From contig NZ_CP128540.1 of NCBI RefSeq assembly GCF_021283545.2, positions 5,988,501 through 6,052,500 of the forward strand: a DNA stretch of 64,000 bases, given 5' to 3'. The DNA is from Pseudomonas alloputida. Its GTDB lineage: Bacteria > Pseudomonadota > Gammaproteobacteria > Pseudomonadales > Pseudomonadaceae. Of this stretch, positions 1 to 9,783 are shown piece by piece. The notes under the pieces are model-generated. The model made no database searches. It saw nothing but the letters and a program-made list of their open reading frames with translations, and had not been told where the DNA came from. The position numbers and the translations under genes were made by a program. The first letter of the stretch is position 1. The number at the start of each line of letters is the position of its first letter.

Positions 1-280
1 GTGAACCGTAAGGAACACTGTTGGCGGTGCGGGTATGGGATCGCAGAGAAAGCGAACGCCAGGCTGTAATGGCTTGGATAGGGGTTGGAACATCACCCCA
101 CGGGAAACCGGGCAGACTTCTGCGTGGTCTTCTGTCGCAATGACTCTGACTGAGACCGTCTCATCAACTTCAGGGCTGGCTTCATTGGCCCTTGATCATC
201 CAACCCTGACGGGGTGCACGCGCCCCTCAGGGGTACGTGCGCCTTCCGCTCGGGTGGTATCACTTTGAGAGGAAAGCAGC

Positions 281-1987
281 ATGAAAGAGCTCAGCCAGCA
301 AGGTGAGTCTGCGCTTTCCGGCACTCCGCAGCAGTGGCATGACGTCGATTGGCGTCGAGTTCAGCGGAATGTCCGGGGAATGCAGGTGCGAATTGCGAAG
401 GCTTGTCGGGAAGGCAAATGGCGCAGGGTTAAATCCCTGCAACGAATGCTTACTCGCTCGAAGTCGGCCAGGTACTTGGCTGTACGGAGAGTCACGGAAA
501 ATCAGGGAAGCCGCACGGCGGGAGTCGATAAGCAACTCTGGGACACACCCATCGCGAAATGGAACGCGGTTGGTCAGTTGAAGACGCGGGGTTACCGGGC
601 TCGGCCACTACGGCGAGTCTACATCCCGAAGTCGGATGGACGGGAACGCCCATTGGGCATACCGACCATGACGGATAGGGCTATGCAAGCGCTGTACATG
701 CTAGCCCTGTCTCCCATCGCCGAAACCCATGGCGATCCTAATAGCTACGGCTTCAGGATCGAACGTTGTACGGCGGATGCGATGGCGCAGCTCTTCCTGT
801 GTCTTTCCAAACAGGCTTCCGCCTGTTGGGTTCTGGACGCAGACATCGAAGGGTTCTTCGACAACATCAACCACGAATGGCTGCTAAGGAACGCCCCTAC
901 GGATACCCGGATGCTTCAGCAGTGGTTAAAGGCTGGAGTCATCCACAAGGGGCAGTTGCACGCAACGGACGCAGGCACGCCACAAGGGGGAATTATCTCC
1001 CCGGTGTTGGCAAATCTGGCACTGGATGGTCTGGAAACACTCCTCAAGCAATACCTAGGAGTGACAAGGGCGAAGAAACTGAAGGTGAATGTGGTGCGAT
1101 ACGCAGATGACTTCGTAATTACTGGCACCTCCTCGGAGGTGCTGGAGAACGAAGTAAAACCTTGGGTAGAACAGTTCCTCGCGACGCGAGGATTGCGGTT
1201 GTCACTCAAGAAAACGCGTATTGCTCACATCGACGAAGGCTTCGACTTCCTTGGATGGAATTTCCGGAAATACGAAGGAAAGCTGCTGATCAAACCGAGC
1301 AAAAAGAACGTTAAAGCGTTCTACGGCAAGATCAGGGAGGCAATCAACACCCACAGGACGAGTAAGCAAGAGGATCTAATCCAACTGCTAAATCCGATGC
1401 TGAGGGGTTGGGCGCTATACCATCAGCCAGTGGTAGCCAAGCAAACGTACAGCCGGATGGACCACCGAGTGTTTGTAAAACTGTGGCGTTGGGCGAAACG
1501 GCGACATCCAAACAAGTCCCTCGACTGGGTTAGGAAGAAGTACTTCCGAGCCTCCGGAGAACGGAACTGGGTTTTCGCCACCACGACAGTGGACGATGCT
1601 GGGAGGAGACGGGAGATCGAGCTTTGCTCGCTCGCGAGCACGCCGATCGAGCGACACAAAAAGGTGAGTGGGGATTACAACCCTTATGACCCTGCCATGG
1701 AGGCCCAAAGCGAAAAGCTGCGGATGGACCGGATGCTGAAAAAGCTGCAGTACCGGAAACAAATCGGCAGCCTATACGCCAGCCAAAACGGCCTGTGTTT
1801 GCTATGCAAGCAACCGATCACCAAGGAAACGGGGTGGCACGACCACCACATCATCCACCGGGCCGTTGACGGTGGTGACGCCTTGGCCAATCGGGTACTC
1901 TTGCACCCCAACTGTCATAACCAGCTCCACACGCGTGGTCTGTACGTGACCAAGCCGGCTCCCCTTGGGGGCTTAAAGAAGGCTTGA
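281..1987 (+). CDS. ltrA: Group II intron-encoded protein (reverse transcriptase/maturase/HNH endonuclease)
   Basis: This is the multifunctional protein that helps the intron RNA splice and retrohome. The reverse transcriptase domain fills about residues 70-350, with the catalytic YADD at residues 274-277 and conserved TPQGGIISP before it. A maturase (X/GIIM) region follows around residues 370-450 (LLNPMLRGWALYHQ). The C-terminus has an HNH nuclease motif with paired cysteines (CLLC, then HDHHIIHR, then HPNCHNQLH). The 568-residue length suits HNH-bearing classes, not class C introns, which lack this domain. The ATG is preceded by GAGGAAA. The stop codon TGA at 1985-1987 overlaps the first bases of domain V. 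The gene name is used in its generic sense. Confidence 0.93.
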   Translation: MKELSQQGESALSGTPQQWHDVDWRRVQRNVRGMQVRIAKACREGKWRRVKSLQRMLTRSKSARYLAVRRVTENQGSRTAGVDKQLWDTPIAKWNAVGQLKTRGYRARPLRRVYIPKSDGRERPLGIPTMTDRAMQALYMLALSPIAETHGDPNSYGFRIERCTADAMAQLFLCLSKQASACWVLDADIEGFFDNINHEWLLRNAPTDTRMLQQWLKAGVIHKGQLHATDAGTPQGGIISPVLANLALDGLETLLKQYLGVTRAKKLKVNVVRYADDFVITGTSSEVLENEVKPWVEQFLATRGLRLSLKKTRIAHIDEGFDFLGWNFRKYEGKLLIKPSKKNVKAFYGKIREAINTHRTSKQEDLIQLLNPMLRGWALYHQPVVAKQTYSRMDHRVFVKLWRWAKRRHPNKSLDWVRKKYFRASGERNWVFATTTVDDAGRRREIELCSLASTPIERHKKVSGDYNPYDPAMEAQSEKLRMDRMLKKLQYRKQIGSLYASQNGLCLLCKQPITKETGWHDHHIIHRAVDGGDALANRVLLHPNCHNQLHTRGLYVTKPAPLGGLKKA

Positions 1988-2060
1988 GCCGTATGCGCTG
2001 AAAGGCGCACGTACGGTTCTTAGGGGGGAGTCAGCCAGCAATGGCTGGCTCCCACCCGAC
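1986..2060 (+). ncRNA. Group II intron domains V and VI
   Basis: Domain V is the 34-nt hairpin at 1986-2019. It begins GAGCCGTATG with the catalytic AGC triad, is capped by a GAAA tetraloop at 2000-2003 and closes with ACGGTTC. Domain VI is a 12-bp hairpin at 2026-2053 with a GCAA loop at 2038-2041, followed by A2054, the likely bulged branch-point adenosine, and then CCCGAC. The arms GGGAGTCAGCCA and TGGCTGGCTCCC pair with one T-G wobble. Both structures were read by eye from the sequence. The exact branch point is inferred. Confidence 0.85.
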
Positions 2061-2115
2061 TTTTGGTCCACCGGACCTGCGTGCAATCCACTCCCAACCT
2101 GGACACCGAAAAGCC

Positions 2116-4569
2116 TTGATACGTCTGCTGAAGTTCTTCTGGTGGTCTTCCGTCGCAGTCATCTGCGCGCTCGTACTCGGTGTGAGCGGTGCGTTTCTGT
2201 ATCTTAGTCCCAGCCTGCCCTCGGTCGAGTCCCTCAGAAGCATCCAGTTGCAGATCCCCCTCAGGGTGTACAGCAGCGATGGCAAGCTGATTGCCGAATT
2301 CGGCGAAATGCGCCGCTCGCCGATCCGCTTCGCGGAAATTCCCCCACAATTCATTCAGGCGCTGCTGTCAGCCGAGGACGACAATTTCCTCAACCACTAC
2401 GGCGTCGACCCCAGCAGCCTGATGCGCGCAGCAACCCAGCTGGTGAAAACCGGTCATATCCAGACCGGCGGCAGCACCATCACCATGCAGGTGGCGAAGA
2501 ACTTCTTCCTCACCAGCGAGCGCAGCTTCTCACGCAAGACCAACGAAATCCTGCTGGCCCTGCAAATCGAGCGTGAGCTGACCAAGGACGAAATCCTTGA
2601 GCTGTACGTGAACAAGATCTACCTGGGCAACCGCGCCTACGGTATCGATGCAGCAGCACAGGTGTATTACGGCAAGTCCATCCGTGACGTGAGCCTGGCG
2701 CAGATGGCGATGATCGCCGGCCTGCCCAAGGCACCGTCGCGCTTCAACCCGCTGGCCAACCCGGTGCGCGCCAAAGAGCGCCGCGACTGGATCCTCGGGC
2801 GCATGTACAAGCTGGGCAAGATCGACCAGGCCAGCTACGAGGCCGCCCTGGCCGAGCCGCTCAACGCCAGCTATCACGTGCCGACGCCTGAGGTGAATGC
2901 CCCCTACATCGCCGAAATGGCCCGCGCGGAAATGGTCGGCCGTTACGGCAGCGACGCCTACACCGAAGGCTTCCGCGTCACGACCACCGTGCCTAGCGAC
3001 ATGCAGGAAATGGCCAACAAGGCCGTCCTCAAGGGCCTCTCCGATTACGATGAGCGCCACGGCTACCGTGGCCCTGAAGCACGCTTCCCGGGCCGCACCC
3101 AGGCAGCGTGGCTGCAGGAGCTGGGCAAGCAACGCACCCTTGGCGGCCTGGAGCCAGCCATTGTCACCCAGGTGGAACACACCGGCCTCAAGGTGCTGAC
3201 CCGTGACGGCCAAGAGGCGCAGGTTGCCTGGGACACCATGAAATGGGCGCGCCCGTTCATCAACAACAACGCCCAGGGCCGTTCACCGCAATCACCGGCC
3301 GACGTGGCCCAGGTCGGTGACCTGGTGCGCCTGCAACGCCTTGACGATGGCACATTGAAGTTCAGTCAGGTGCCCGTTGCGCAGAGTGCCCTGGTCACCC
3401 TCGACCCGAACAACGGCGCCATCCGCGCCCTGGTCGGCGGTTTCTCGTTCGAACAGAGCAACTACAACCGCGCCGTGCAGGCCAAGCGCCAACCGGGCTC
3501 GAGTTTCAAACCCTTCATCTACAGCGCCGCGCTGGACAGCGGCTACACCGCTTCCAGCCTGGTCAACGATGCGCCGATCGTGTTCGTTGACGAGTCGGTG
3601 GACAAAGTGTGGCGACCGAAGAACGATACCAACACCTTCCTCGGCCCTATCCGCATGCGTGAGGCGCTGTACAAGTCACGTAACCTGGTGTCGATCCGCC
3701 TGCTGCAAGCCATGGGCGTGGACCGCACCATCGACTACATCGCCAAGTTCGGCTTCAACAAGCAGGACCTGCCGCGCAACCTGTCGCTGGCCCTGGGCAC
3801 CGCCACCCTGACCCCGATGGAAATCGCCACCGGCTGGAGCACCTTTGCCAACGGTGGGTACAAGATCACCCCGTACCTGATCGAGCGCATCGAGAGCCGC
3901 AGCGGCGAGACACTGTTCACCGCCAACCCGGCCCGCGTACCGCAAGGTGCCCAAGACCAGGCGGGCCTGGCCGCCCCCGAGCAGCCAATCAGCACTGCGG
4001 CCATGCCAGGCGAGGCACCTTCTGCCTTCAGTCAGGTGGCCGCGGCATCGCAAGCGCCGGCAGTGGCCGAACAGATCATCGACGGGCGTACCACCTACAT
4101 CCTCACCAGCATGCTGCAGGACGTGATCAAGCGCGGCACCGGCCGCCGGGCGCTGGCCTTGGGCCGCACCGACCTGGCGGGCAAGACGGGTACGACCAAC
4201 GAATCCAAGGACGCCTGGTTCTCCGGTTACAACGCCGATTACGTGACTACCGTTTGGGTCGGCTTCGACCAACCGGAAACCCTCGGCCGCCGCGAATATG
4301 GCGGGACTGCGGCACTGCCGATCTGGATGAACTTCATGGGCGCGGCGCTCAAGGACAAGCCTGCGCATGCCCCGGCAGAACCGGAGGGCATTCTCAGCTT
4401 GCGCGTCGACCCGGTCAGCGGGCGCGCGGCATCGCCGAGCACACCGAATGCCTACTTCGAGCTGTTCAAAGCCGAAGATTCTCCGCCGTCGGTGGACGAA
4501 CTGGGCAATGGCGCGGCACCGGGCAGCCCGCTGCCAGCCGATGAAGCGACGCCGATGGATCTGTTCTAA
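2116..4569 (+). CDS. mrcA: Penicillin-binding protein 1A, bifunctional transglycosylase/transpeptidase
   Basis: A class A PBP that polymerises glycan strands and cross-links peptides in the periplasm, anchored by an N-terminal membrane helix (FFWWSSVAVICALVLGVSG). The GT51 domain carries SAEDDNF with the catalytic Glu near residue 87. An OB-like insert follows. The transpeptidase has SSFK at residues 462-465, SRN after YK, and KTGTT at about residue 690. The TTG at 2116 is chosen because Pseudomonas PBP1A begins (I)RLLKF. The longer frame from ATG 2041 starts inside intron domain VI and adds 25 residues with no counterpart in relatives. The 5' untranslated region is interrupted by the group II intron, so expression may depend on read-through and splicing. 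The TTG has no strong ribosome binding site. Confidence 0.92.
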   Translation: MIRLLKFFWWSSVAVICALVLGVSGAFLYLSPSLPSVESLRSIQLQIPLRVYSSDGKLIAEFGEMRRSPIRFAEIPPQFIQALLSAEDDNFLNHYGVDPSSLMRAATQLVKTGHIQTGGSTITMQVAKNFFLTSERSFSRKTNEILLALQIERELTKDEILELYVNKIYLGNRAYGIDAAAQVYYGKSIRDVSLAQMAMIAGLPKAPSRFNPLANPVRAKERRDWILGRMYKLGKIDQASYEAALAEPLNASYHVPTPEVNAPYIAEMARAEMVGRYGSDAYTEGFRVTTTVPSDMQEMANKAVLKGLSDYDERHGYRGPEARFPGRTQAAWLQELGKQRTLGGLEPAIVTQVEHTGLKVLTRDGQEAQVAWDTMKWARPFINNNAQGRSPQSPADVAQVGDLVRLQRLDDGTLKFSQVPVAQSALVTLDPNNGAIRALVGGFSFEQSNYNRAVQAKRQPGSSFKPFIYSAALDSGYTASSLVNDAPIVFVDESVDKVWRPKNDTNTFLGPIRMREALYKSRNLVSIRLLQAMGVDRTIDYIAKFGFNKQDLPRNLSLALGTATLTPMEIATGWSTFANGGYKITPYLIERIESRSGETLFTANPARVPQGAQDQAGLAAPEQPISTAAMPGEAPSAFSQVAAASQAPAVAEQIIDGRTTYILTSMLQDVIKRGTGRRALALGRTDLAGKTGTTNESKDAWFSGYNADYVTTVWVGFDQPETLGRREYGGTAALPIWMNFMGAALKDKPAHAPAEPEGILSLRVDPVSGRAASPSTPNAYFELFKAEDSPPSVDELGNGAAPGSPLPADEATPMDLF

Positions 4570-4671
4570 GGCAGGGCGCCTGACTCAGGTTTTGCGTGGG
4601 CGCTCGATCTGATAGGCGCCACAAGTGCCCTGACCAACACCTTGCAGCCCTGACACATTCCCAAGCCCCAT

Positions 4672-4707
4672 AAAAAAGCCCCGGCTCATGCGAGCCGGGG
4701 CTTTTTT
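4672..4707. terminator. Bidirectional rho-independent terminator between mrcA and maeB
   Basis: A perfect 10-bp GC-rich stem (GCCCCGGCTC with GAGCCGGGGC) has a 4-nt loop, with an A-run before it and a T-run after it. It can therefore end transcription of mrcA from one side and of maeB from the other. Confidence 0.92.
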
Positions 4708-4723
4708 ATGTCGCTTGCTGCAA

Positions 4724-5992
4724 TCAGCCGTTGAACACTTCATCCACGCTGGTCAGCGGGTAATGCTTCGGATAAGGCAGGGTAGCCACGCCGGATTCGA
4801 TGGCAGCCTTGGCCACAGCATCGGAAACGACGGTGATCAAGCGTGCATCCAGCGGCTTCGGAATGATGTACTCACGACCGAACTCCAGGCCTTCAACGCC
4901 ATAGGCTTCGCAAACTTCCTTCGGCACTGGCAGCTTGGCCAGGTCTTTCAGGGCGATAGCGGCAGCGATCTTCATTTCTTCGTTGATACGCTTGGCGCGA
5001 ACGTCCAGAGCACCACGGAAGATGAACGGGAAGCCCAGTACGTTGTTGACCTGGTTCGGGTAGTCGGAACGACCGGTAGCCATGATCACGTCGTTGCGAG
5101 TGGCATGCGCCAGCTCTGGCGAGATTTCCGGGTCCGGGTTCGAGCAGGCGAACACGATCGGGTTGGCAGCCATCGACTTCAGGCCTTCCGGGCTCAGCAG
5201 GTTCGGGCCAGACAGACCTACGAACACGTCGGCACCGTCAAGGGCGTCGGCCAGGGTGCGCTTGTCGGTCGCGTGGGCGAACTGCGCCTTGTACTGGTTC
5301 AGGTCGTCACGGCCAGCGTGGATCACGCCACTACGGTCGATCATGAAGATGTTCTCGACCTTCGCACCCATGCTTACCAGCAGCTTCATGCAGGAAATGG
5401 CAGCAGCGCCGGCGCCCAGGCAGACGATCTTGGCTTCTTCCAGTTTCTTGCCGGCGATTTCCAGGGCGTTGATCATGCCAGCGGCAGTCACGATGGCAGT
5501 ACCGTGCTGGTCATCGTGGAACACCGGGATGTCGCACTGTTCGATCAGGGTACGTTCGATTTCAAAGCACTCAGGTGCCTTGATGTCTTCAAGGTTGATG
5601 CCACCGAAGGTGATCGAAATGCGGCGAACGGTGTCGATGAACGCTTGCGGGCTTTCCGACTCGACTTCGATGTCGAACACATCGATACCGGCGAAACGCT
5701 TGAACAGAACACCCTTGCCTTCCATGACCGGCTTGGAAGCCAGTGGGCCGAGGTCACCCAGACCGAGGATGGCAGTGCCATCGGAAATCACCGCAACCAG
5801 GTTGCCTTTGCCGGTGTATTTGTAAGCCAGCTCTGGATCACGGCCAATTTCGCGCACCGGCTCTGCAACACCTGGGCTGTAGGCCAGGGCGAGGTCACGG
5901 GCGGTGGCAGTGGGCTTGGAGAGTTCAACGCTCAGTTTCCCCGGACGAGGTTGAGCGTGATATTCGAGAGCGGCGGTTTTCAGGTCTGACAT
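4724..5992 (-). CDS. maeB: NADP-dependent malic enzyme (short form)
   Basis: Oxidative decarboxylation of malate to pyruvate with reduction of NAD(P). The 422-residue protein has the malic N-terminal domain (YSPGVAEP, YKYTGKGNLVAVISDGTAILGLGDLG) and the metal-binding FHDDQHGTA motif, then a Rossmann domain with GAGAAAIS. It lacks the C-terminal phosphotransacetylase-like domain of enterobacterial MaeB, so it is the short form. The start at MSDLKTAALEYHAQ fits the family and has GGAA just upstream. The longer frame to 6058 has no homologous N-terminus. It lies downstream of the nuclease gene on the same strand with a 177-bp gap. Confidence 0.93.
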   Translation of the reverse strand: MSDLKTAALEYHAQPRPGKLSVELSKPTATARDLALAYSPGVAEPVREIGRDPELAYKYTGKGNLVAVISDGTAILGLGDLGPLASKPVMEGKGVLFKRFAGIDVFDIEVESESPQAFIDTVRRISITFGGINLEDIKAPECFEIERTLIEQCDIPVFHDDQHGTAIVTAAGMINALEIAGKKLEEAKIVCLGAGAAAISCMKLLVSMGAKVENIFMIDRSGVIHAGRDDLNQYKAQFAHATDKRTLADALDGADVFVGLSGPNLLSPEGLKSMAANPIVFACSNPDPEISPELAHATRNDVIMATGRSDYPNQVNNVLGFPFIFRGALDVRAKRINEEMKIAAAIALKDLAKLPVPKEVCEAYGVEGLEFGREYIIPKPLDARLITVVSDAVAKAAIESGVATLPYPKHYPLTSVDEVFNG

Positions 5993-6169
5993 GGTGGGCA
6001 TTCCGCTATTTACTGTTCTGACGGACCGCCGAGGATACGCAAAGAGCCGGGGAGCCACAAGACTGGCCGGTCACTTGTGTCAAGGCCTTTAGCCTACGAC
6101 TTTACGCTACAACCCACGGGGCATACGACCAACAGTGTGTACAATCCAGTAGCGAAATGTCTACATCTT

Positions 6170-6991
6170 TTAGCCTGAAATGCGCTCCAACATGCTCGGA
6201 TCGGTCAATGGCAACACCCAGCGTCGCTGCCCGGGCTTGAGGCCACCCCTGCGGGAACGATCCAGCACCCAGCCGCGCGCTTCGACCTGGCGCCCCTTGA
6301 GGTTATCGAAGAAGCTGGCGGGGAAGTTGCGCTGCAGACGAGCGGGAACCTGCAGCACCAGGGTACTGCCCAGGGTCAGCCAGACCCCACCACGATTTCG
6401 CTCGATACCTTCGATACGACCACGCACAACAGCGAAACCTGACTGCCTGACATCGCTTGCAGCCACTACGGGCGAATGCCGCCACAGGCCAACGCCGGCC
6501 TGGCGCGCAGCTTGTTCGGCAAGCTGCTGACAACCGCTGAGACGTACATTAGGGGCAATAGCCACGCGGTAGCCCAAGCCCTCGCTAAGCAATTGCGCTT
6601 CCAGATTGTCGCCATTGCGGCTGTAGATGTGCGCCAGTGTGCGACCGTACTTGTCTTTACCTTCAACACCAGGCACCAGCCCGACGCGATCGTCATTGGC
6701 CTTGACCAAGGCCTGCAATCGCCGCCTGGCAGCTTCGGCATAGGGCTCACTGGTACGTCCCTTGCGACCCATTTCCGGGGCATTGATACCGATCAGCCGC
6801 ACACTGCGGCCATCGACCAGACGCAAGGTGTCGCCATCAACCACCTGTCGTACCGCTACCCATTGGGGCTTGTCCGGCAGTGGGCAGAACGCCAGGACCG
6901 GGAAATGCCAGATAACGCCCACAAAAAAGGCGCCCACAAGGGACGCCTTCTTCAGCAACAATGCGAAACCCGAAGGATTCGCCATGCGCAT
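6170..6991 (-). CDS. Exported thermonuclease-family (SNase-like) nuclease
   Basis: The N-terminus has a hydrophobic segment (ASLVGAFFVGVIWHFPVLAF), so the protein is exported or membrane-anchored. The SNase domain shows VVDGDTLRL, the VRLIGINAPE strand with its catalytic Arg, and DKYGRTLAHIY with the second Arg, matching the calcium-dependent staphylococcal nuclease fold. About 100 residues after the SNase domain (VVRGRIEGIERNRGGVWLTLG onward) look like a beta-rich OB-type extension. It starts 2 bases after rpmE ends on the same strand, so the two are probably co-transcribed. Two candidate ATGs (6991 and 6985) lie close together without a strong ribosome binding site. The physiological substrate is unknown. 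Confidence 0.82.
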   Translation of the reverse strand: MRMANPSGFALLLKKASLVGAFFVGVIWHFPVLAFCPLPDKPQWVAVRQVVDGDTLRLVDGRSVRLIGINAPEMGRKGRTSEPYAEAARRRLQALVKANDDRVGLVPGVEGKDKYGRTLAHIYSRNGDNLEAQLLSEGLGYRVAIAPNVRLSGCQQLAEQAARQAGVGLWRHSPVVAASDVRQSGFAVVRGRIEGIERNRGGVWLTLGSTLVLQVPARLQRNFPASFFDNLKGRQVEARGWVLDRSRRGGLKPGQRRWVLPLTDPSMLERISG

Positions 6992-6993
6992 GA

Positions 6994-7209
6994 TTACTTC
7001 TTGGCACCGAACATGCCGAAGCGATCGGCGAACTTCTGTACGCGACCACCGGTGTCCAGAACTTTCTGCTTACCGGTGTAGAACGGGTGGCACAGGTTGC
7101 AAACGTCGATCGACAGGACGTTGCCCAGGGTCGAACGAGTTTCGAACTTGTTACCGCAGCTGCAGGTGACTGCAACTACTTCGTAGTTCGGGTGGATACC
7201 TTCTTTCAT
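6994..7209 (-). CDS. rpmE: 50S ribosomal protein L31, zinc-binding type
   Basis: A 71-residue L31 of the C+ type with the zinc ligands C16, C18, C37 and C40 (CSCGNKF and [12 protein letters not shown]). The ATG at 7209 is preceded by GAGGAAG at ideal spacing, and [10 protein letters not shown] is the canonical start, so the 29-residue upstream extension of the frame is rejected. It diverges from priA across a 167-bp intergenic region that must hold both promoters. L31 sits on the large subunit central protuberance. The zinc-binding form is usually the one replaced under zinc limitation. Confidence 0.95.
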
Positions 7210-7376
7210 GGTCACTTCCTCGAGCTGCGTGCCGCCACCCAACACCAATTGTTGAATACCGCACGTAATTAGGCGGCGAATAATACCAGAGCACACCGTC
7301 AGCGCAAGATGTCGCTTGCACCGACCGTCGTCTGCTAGGCTCGCCAGTCCTTGTAACGCCCTCCGAGACTTTCCGC

Positions 7377-9596
7377 GTGTCCGACGTCATCCTGCGCCTT
7401 GCCCTGCCCTCCCCGCTGCGGCGCCTGTTCGACTACAAGGCGCCGGCGAGCATGGCGCGCCTGACCTTGACCCCAGGCATGCGCATCCGCGTGCCCTTTG
7501 GCCGCCGCGAAATGATCGGCGTGCTGATAGAGGTGTGCACGCGGAGCGAAGTGCCCGCCGACAAACTGAAGCCTGCCAGCGCCCTGCTCGACCCGGTGTC
7601 CCCCATCCCCGCGTCGCTGTTCAAGTTGTGCCTGTGGACCGCCCAGTACTACCAGCACAGCCTGGGCGATACCCTGAGCTGGGCGCTGCCCACGCTACTG
7701 CGCCAGGGCGAAGCCGCCGAAATGCGCCAGGAACGCTTCTGGCACATAGCCCCGGGCGCCCGCCTGGAAGACCCGCGCATCGCCCGCGCGCCGCGCCAGC
7801 GCGACGCCCTCAAGACCCTGGCCCAGCACCCGCACGGCGTGGCCCACAGCCTGCTGGCCAAACTCAACCTGAACAAGGACAGCCTCGACCTGCTGCTGGC
7901 CAAGGACCTGGTACAGATCGAGACGCGCCGCCACTTGCCGGCACTACGTCATGAGCACTGGCTGGCACAGCCGGAACTGCCGCTCAACGAAGAGCAACGC
8001 GAAGCCTTCGACGCCGTGTGCGAGGGTTTTGGCGGTTTCGGCGCGTTCTTGCTGGCCGGCGTCACCGGCAGTGGCAAGACCGAGGTCTACCTGCAACTGA
8101 TCCGTGAAACCCTGGAAGCCGGCAAGCAGGCGCTGGTGCTGATCCCGGAGATCAACCTCGGCCCGCAAACCCTGGCCCGCTTCGAGCAACGCTTCAACGC
8201 GCGCATTGCCCTGCTGCACTCTGCGGTAAACGACCGCGAACGCCTGGATGCCTGGCTGGCGGCACGGGACGGCGAGGCCGATATCATCATCGGCACCCGC
8301 TCGGCATTGTTCACGCCGATGAAAAACCCCGGCCTGATCATCATCGACGAAGAGCACGACGGCTCCTATAAACAGCAGGAAGGCCTGCGGTACCACGCCC
8401 GCGACCTGGCGCTGGTACGCGCTCACCAGGAGAACATCCCGATCCTGCTCGGTTCCGCCACACCGTCGCTGGAAACCCTGCATAACGCCCTGACCGGCCG
8501 CTACCGCCTGCTGCGTATGAACCAACGCGCCGGAGGGGCACGCCCGCCGCGCATGCTGCGCCTTGATGTGAAGAGCCTGCCACTGGACAGCGGCATCAGT
8601 GGCCCGCTGCAGCAGGCTATCCGACAGACCCTGGAGGCTGGCCAACAAGTGCTGGTGTTCCTCAACCGCCGCGGCTTTGCCCCAACCTTGCTGTGCCACG
8701 ATTGCGGCTGGCTGTCCGAATGCCCACGCTGCGATGCGCGCATGACCGTGCACCAGCGCTCCGGCGTGCTGCGCTGCCACCACTGTGGCTATGACGAACG
8801 CCTGCCGCACCAGTGCCCGCAATGCAACCACGTCGATCTGCGCCCGGTCGGTGCCGGTACCGAACGCGCCGAAGAGCGCCTGAAGGTGCTGTTCCCGGAT
8901 TACCCGATCCTGCGCGTGGACCGCGACAGCACGGCGCGCAAGGACGCCATGCACAACCTGTTCAGCACCATCCAGCGCGGCCAGCCGAGCATCCTCGTCG
9001 GCACCCAGATGCTCGCCAAGGGCCACCACTTCCCGCGGGTGACCCTGGTGGCCATCCTTGATGCCGATGGCGGGCTGTTTTCCGGTGACTTCCGCGCCAG
9101 CGAGCGCATGGCACAACTTATCGTACAGGTGGCCGGGCGGGCCGGGCGGGCCGAAGAGCCCGGCAAGGTCATCATCCAGACCCACCTGGCCGACCACCCA
9201 CTGTTGGTCCAGCTAACCGAGCAAGGCTACTTCGCCTTCGCCGAACAGGCCCTGGACGAACGCCGAGCCGCCGGGCTGCCGCCCTACTCGCATCTGGCCT
9301 TGCTGCGTGCCGAAGCACACAAGCCGGGGCAGGCCGAAGGTTTCCTCGACGAAGCCTGTGCCGCCGCCGAGCGCCTGGTGGCCGAACAGCGCCTGCCGGG
9401 TATCGAACTGCTGGGCCCGGTACCGGCGCCCATGGAGCGCCGCGCCGGACGATTCCGCGCACAATTGTTGATACAGGCCAACACCCGGGCGCCGTTGCAT
9501 CGACTGATCAGCGCCTGGTTGCTAGTGTTGGAACAGTTGCCGAGCGGGCGCCAGGTGCGCTGGTCGCTGGATGTCGACCCGGTAGACCTGTATTGA
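7377..9596 (+). CDS. priA: Primosomal replication protein N' (helicase)
   Basis: Restarts stalled forks by loading DnaB at D-loops. The 739-residue protein has the N-terminal 3' DNA-binding domain, Walker [11 protein letters not shown] (from nucleotide 8058), the DEEH box IIIDEEHD, and the zinc-binding insert with paired CxxC motifs ([30 protein letters not shown]). The helicase C domain includes [12 protein letters not shown] and the arginine-rich VAGRAGRA. The start is GTG at 7377, the first codon fitting [17 protein letters not shown]. The length matches Pseudomonas PriA. It is divergent from rpmE. Confidence 0.95.
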
Positions 9597-9610
9597 GCTG
9601 CAAGCTGCGA

Positions 9611-9700
9611 GTTGCCAGCGGCAAGCAAGCGCCGGGCGGGTGCGATGCCGCTTTTTCTTGCCGCTTGTGGCCCCCAGCTTGCCGCCCAAAGGTTGGCAAC
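9611..9700. repeat. Imperfect palindromic sequence after priA
   Basis: The 187-bp gap between priA and argS holds interleaved inverted repeats. GCGGCAAG at 9618-9625 matches CTTGCCGC at 9657-9664 and again GCTTGCCGC at 9677-9685, and GTTGCCA at 9611-9617 matches TGGCAAC at 9694-9700. A similar CTTGCCGCTGG motif occurs at 16896-16909. It may end priA transcription or belong to a repeat family; no clear T-run is present. Confidence 0.4.
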
Positions 9701-9783
9701 CTGCTCCCGGCAACGGATAATGCCCAGTTTTTCCACCTGCGCATCCAGGCGCTCACCGCGCTTGCGGTCGAAAAGAGATCCCC

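Larger units (their letters stand above)
1..2060 (+). mobile_element. Group II intron, 5' end outside the window
   Basis: A reverse transcriptase/maturase gene is followed at once by a domain V hairpin and a domain VI hairpin, the standard 3' structure of a bacterial group II intron. Positions 1-280 hold the end of the structured 5' RNA domains and carry no plausible gene. The first bases, GTGAA, do not fit the GUGYG intron start, so the 5' end probably lies before the window. The 3' end is placed after CCCGAC at 2060, because group II introns end in AY a few bases after domain VI. It lies in the same orientation as mrcA, in that gene's upstream region. The 3' boundary is inferred, not proven. 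Confidence 0.88.

Noticed and set aside
1..280. A 77-codon frame at 35-268
   Set aside because: It lies in the structured 5' part of the group II intron and has no coding features.
4688..5989. A 433-codon frame antisense to maeB
   Set aside because: It is the mirror of the malic enzyme gene and begins in the terminator; no ribosome binding site or domain.
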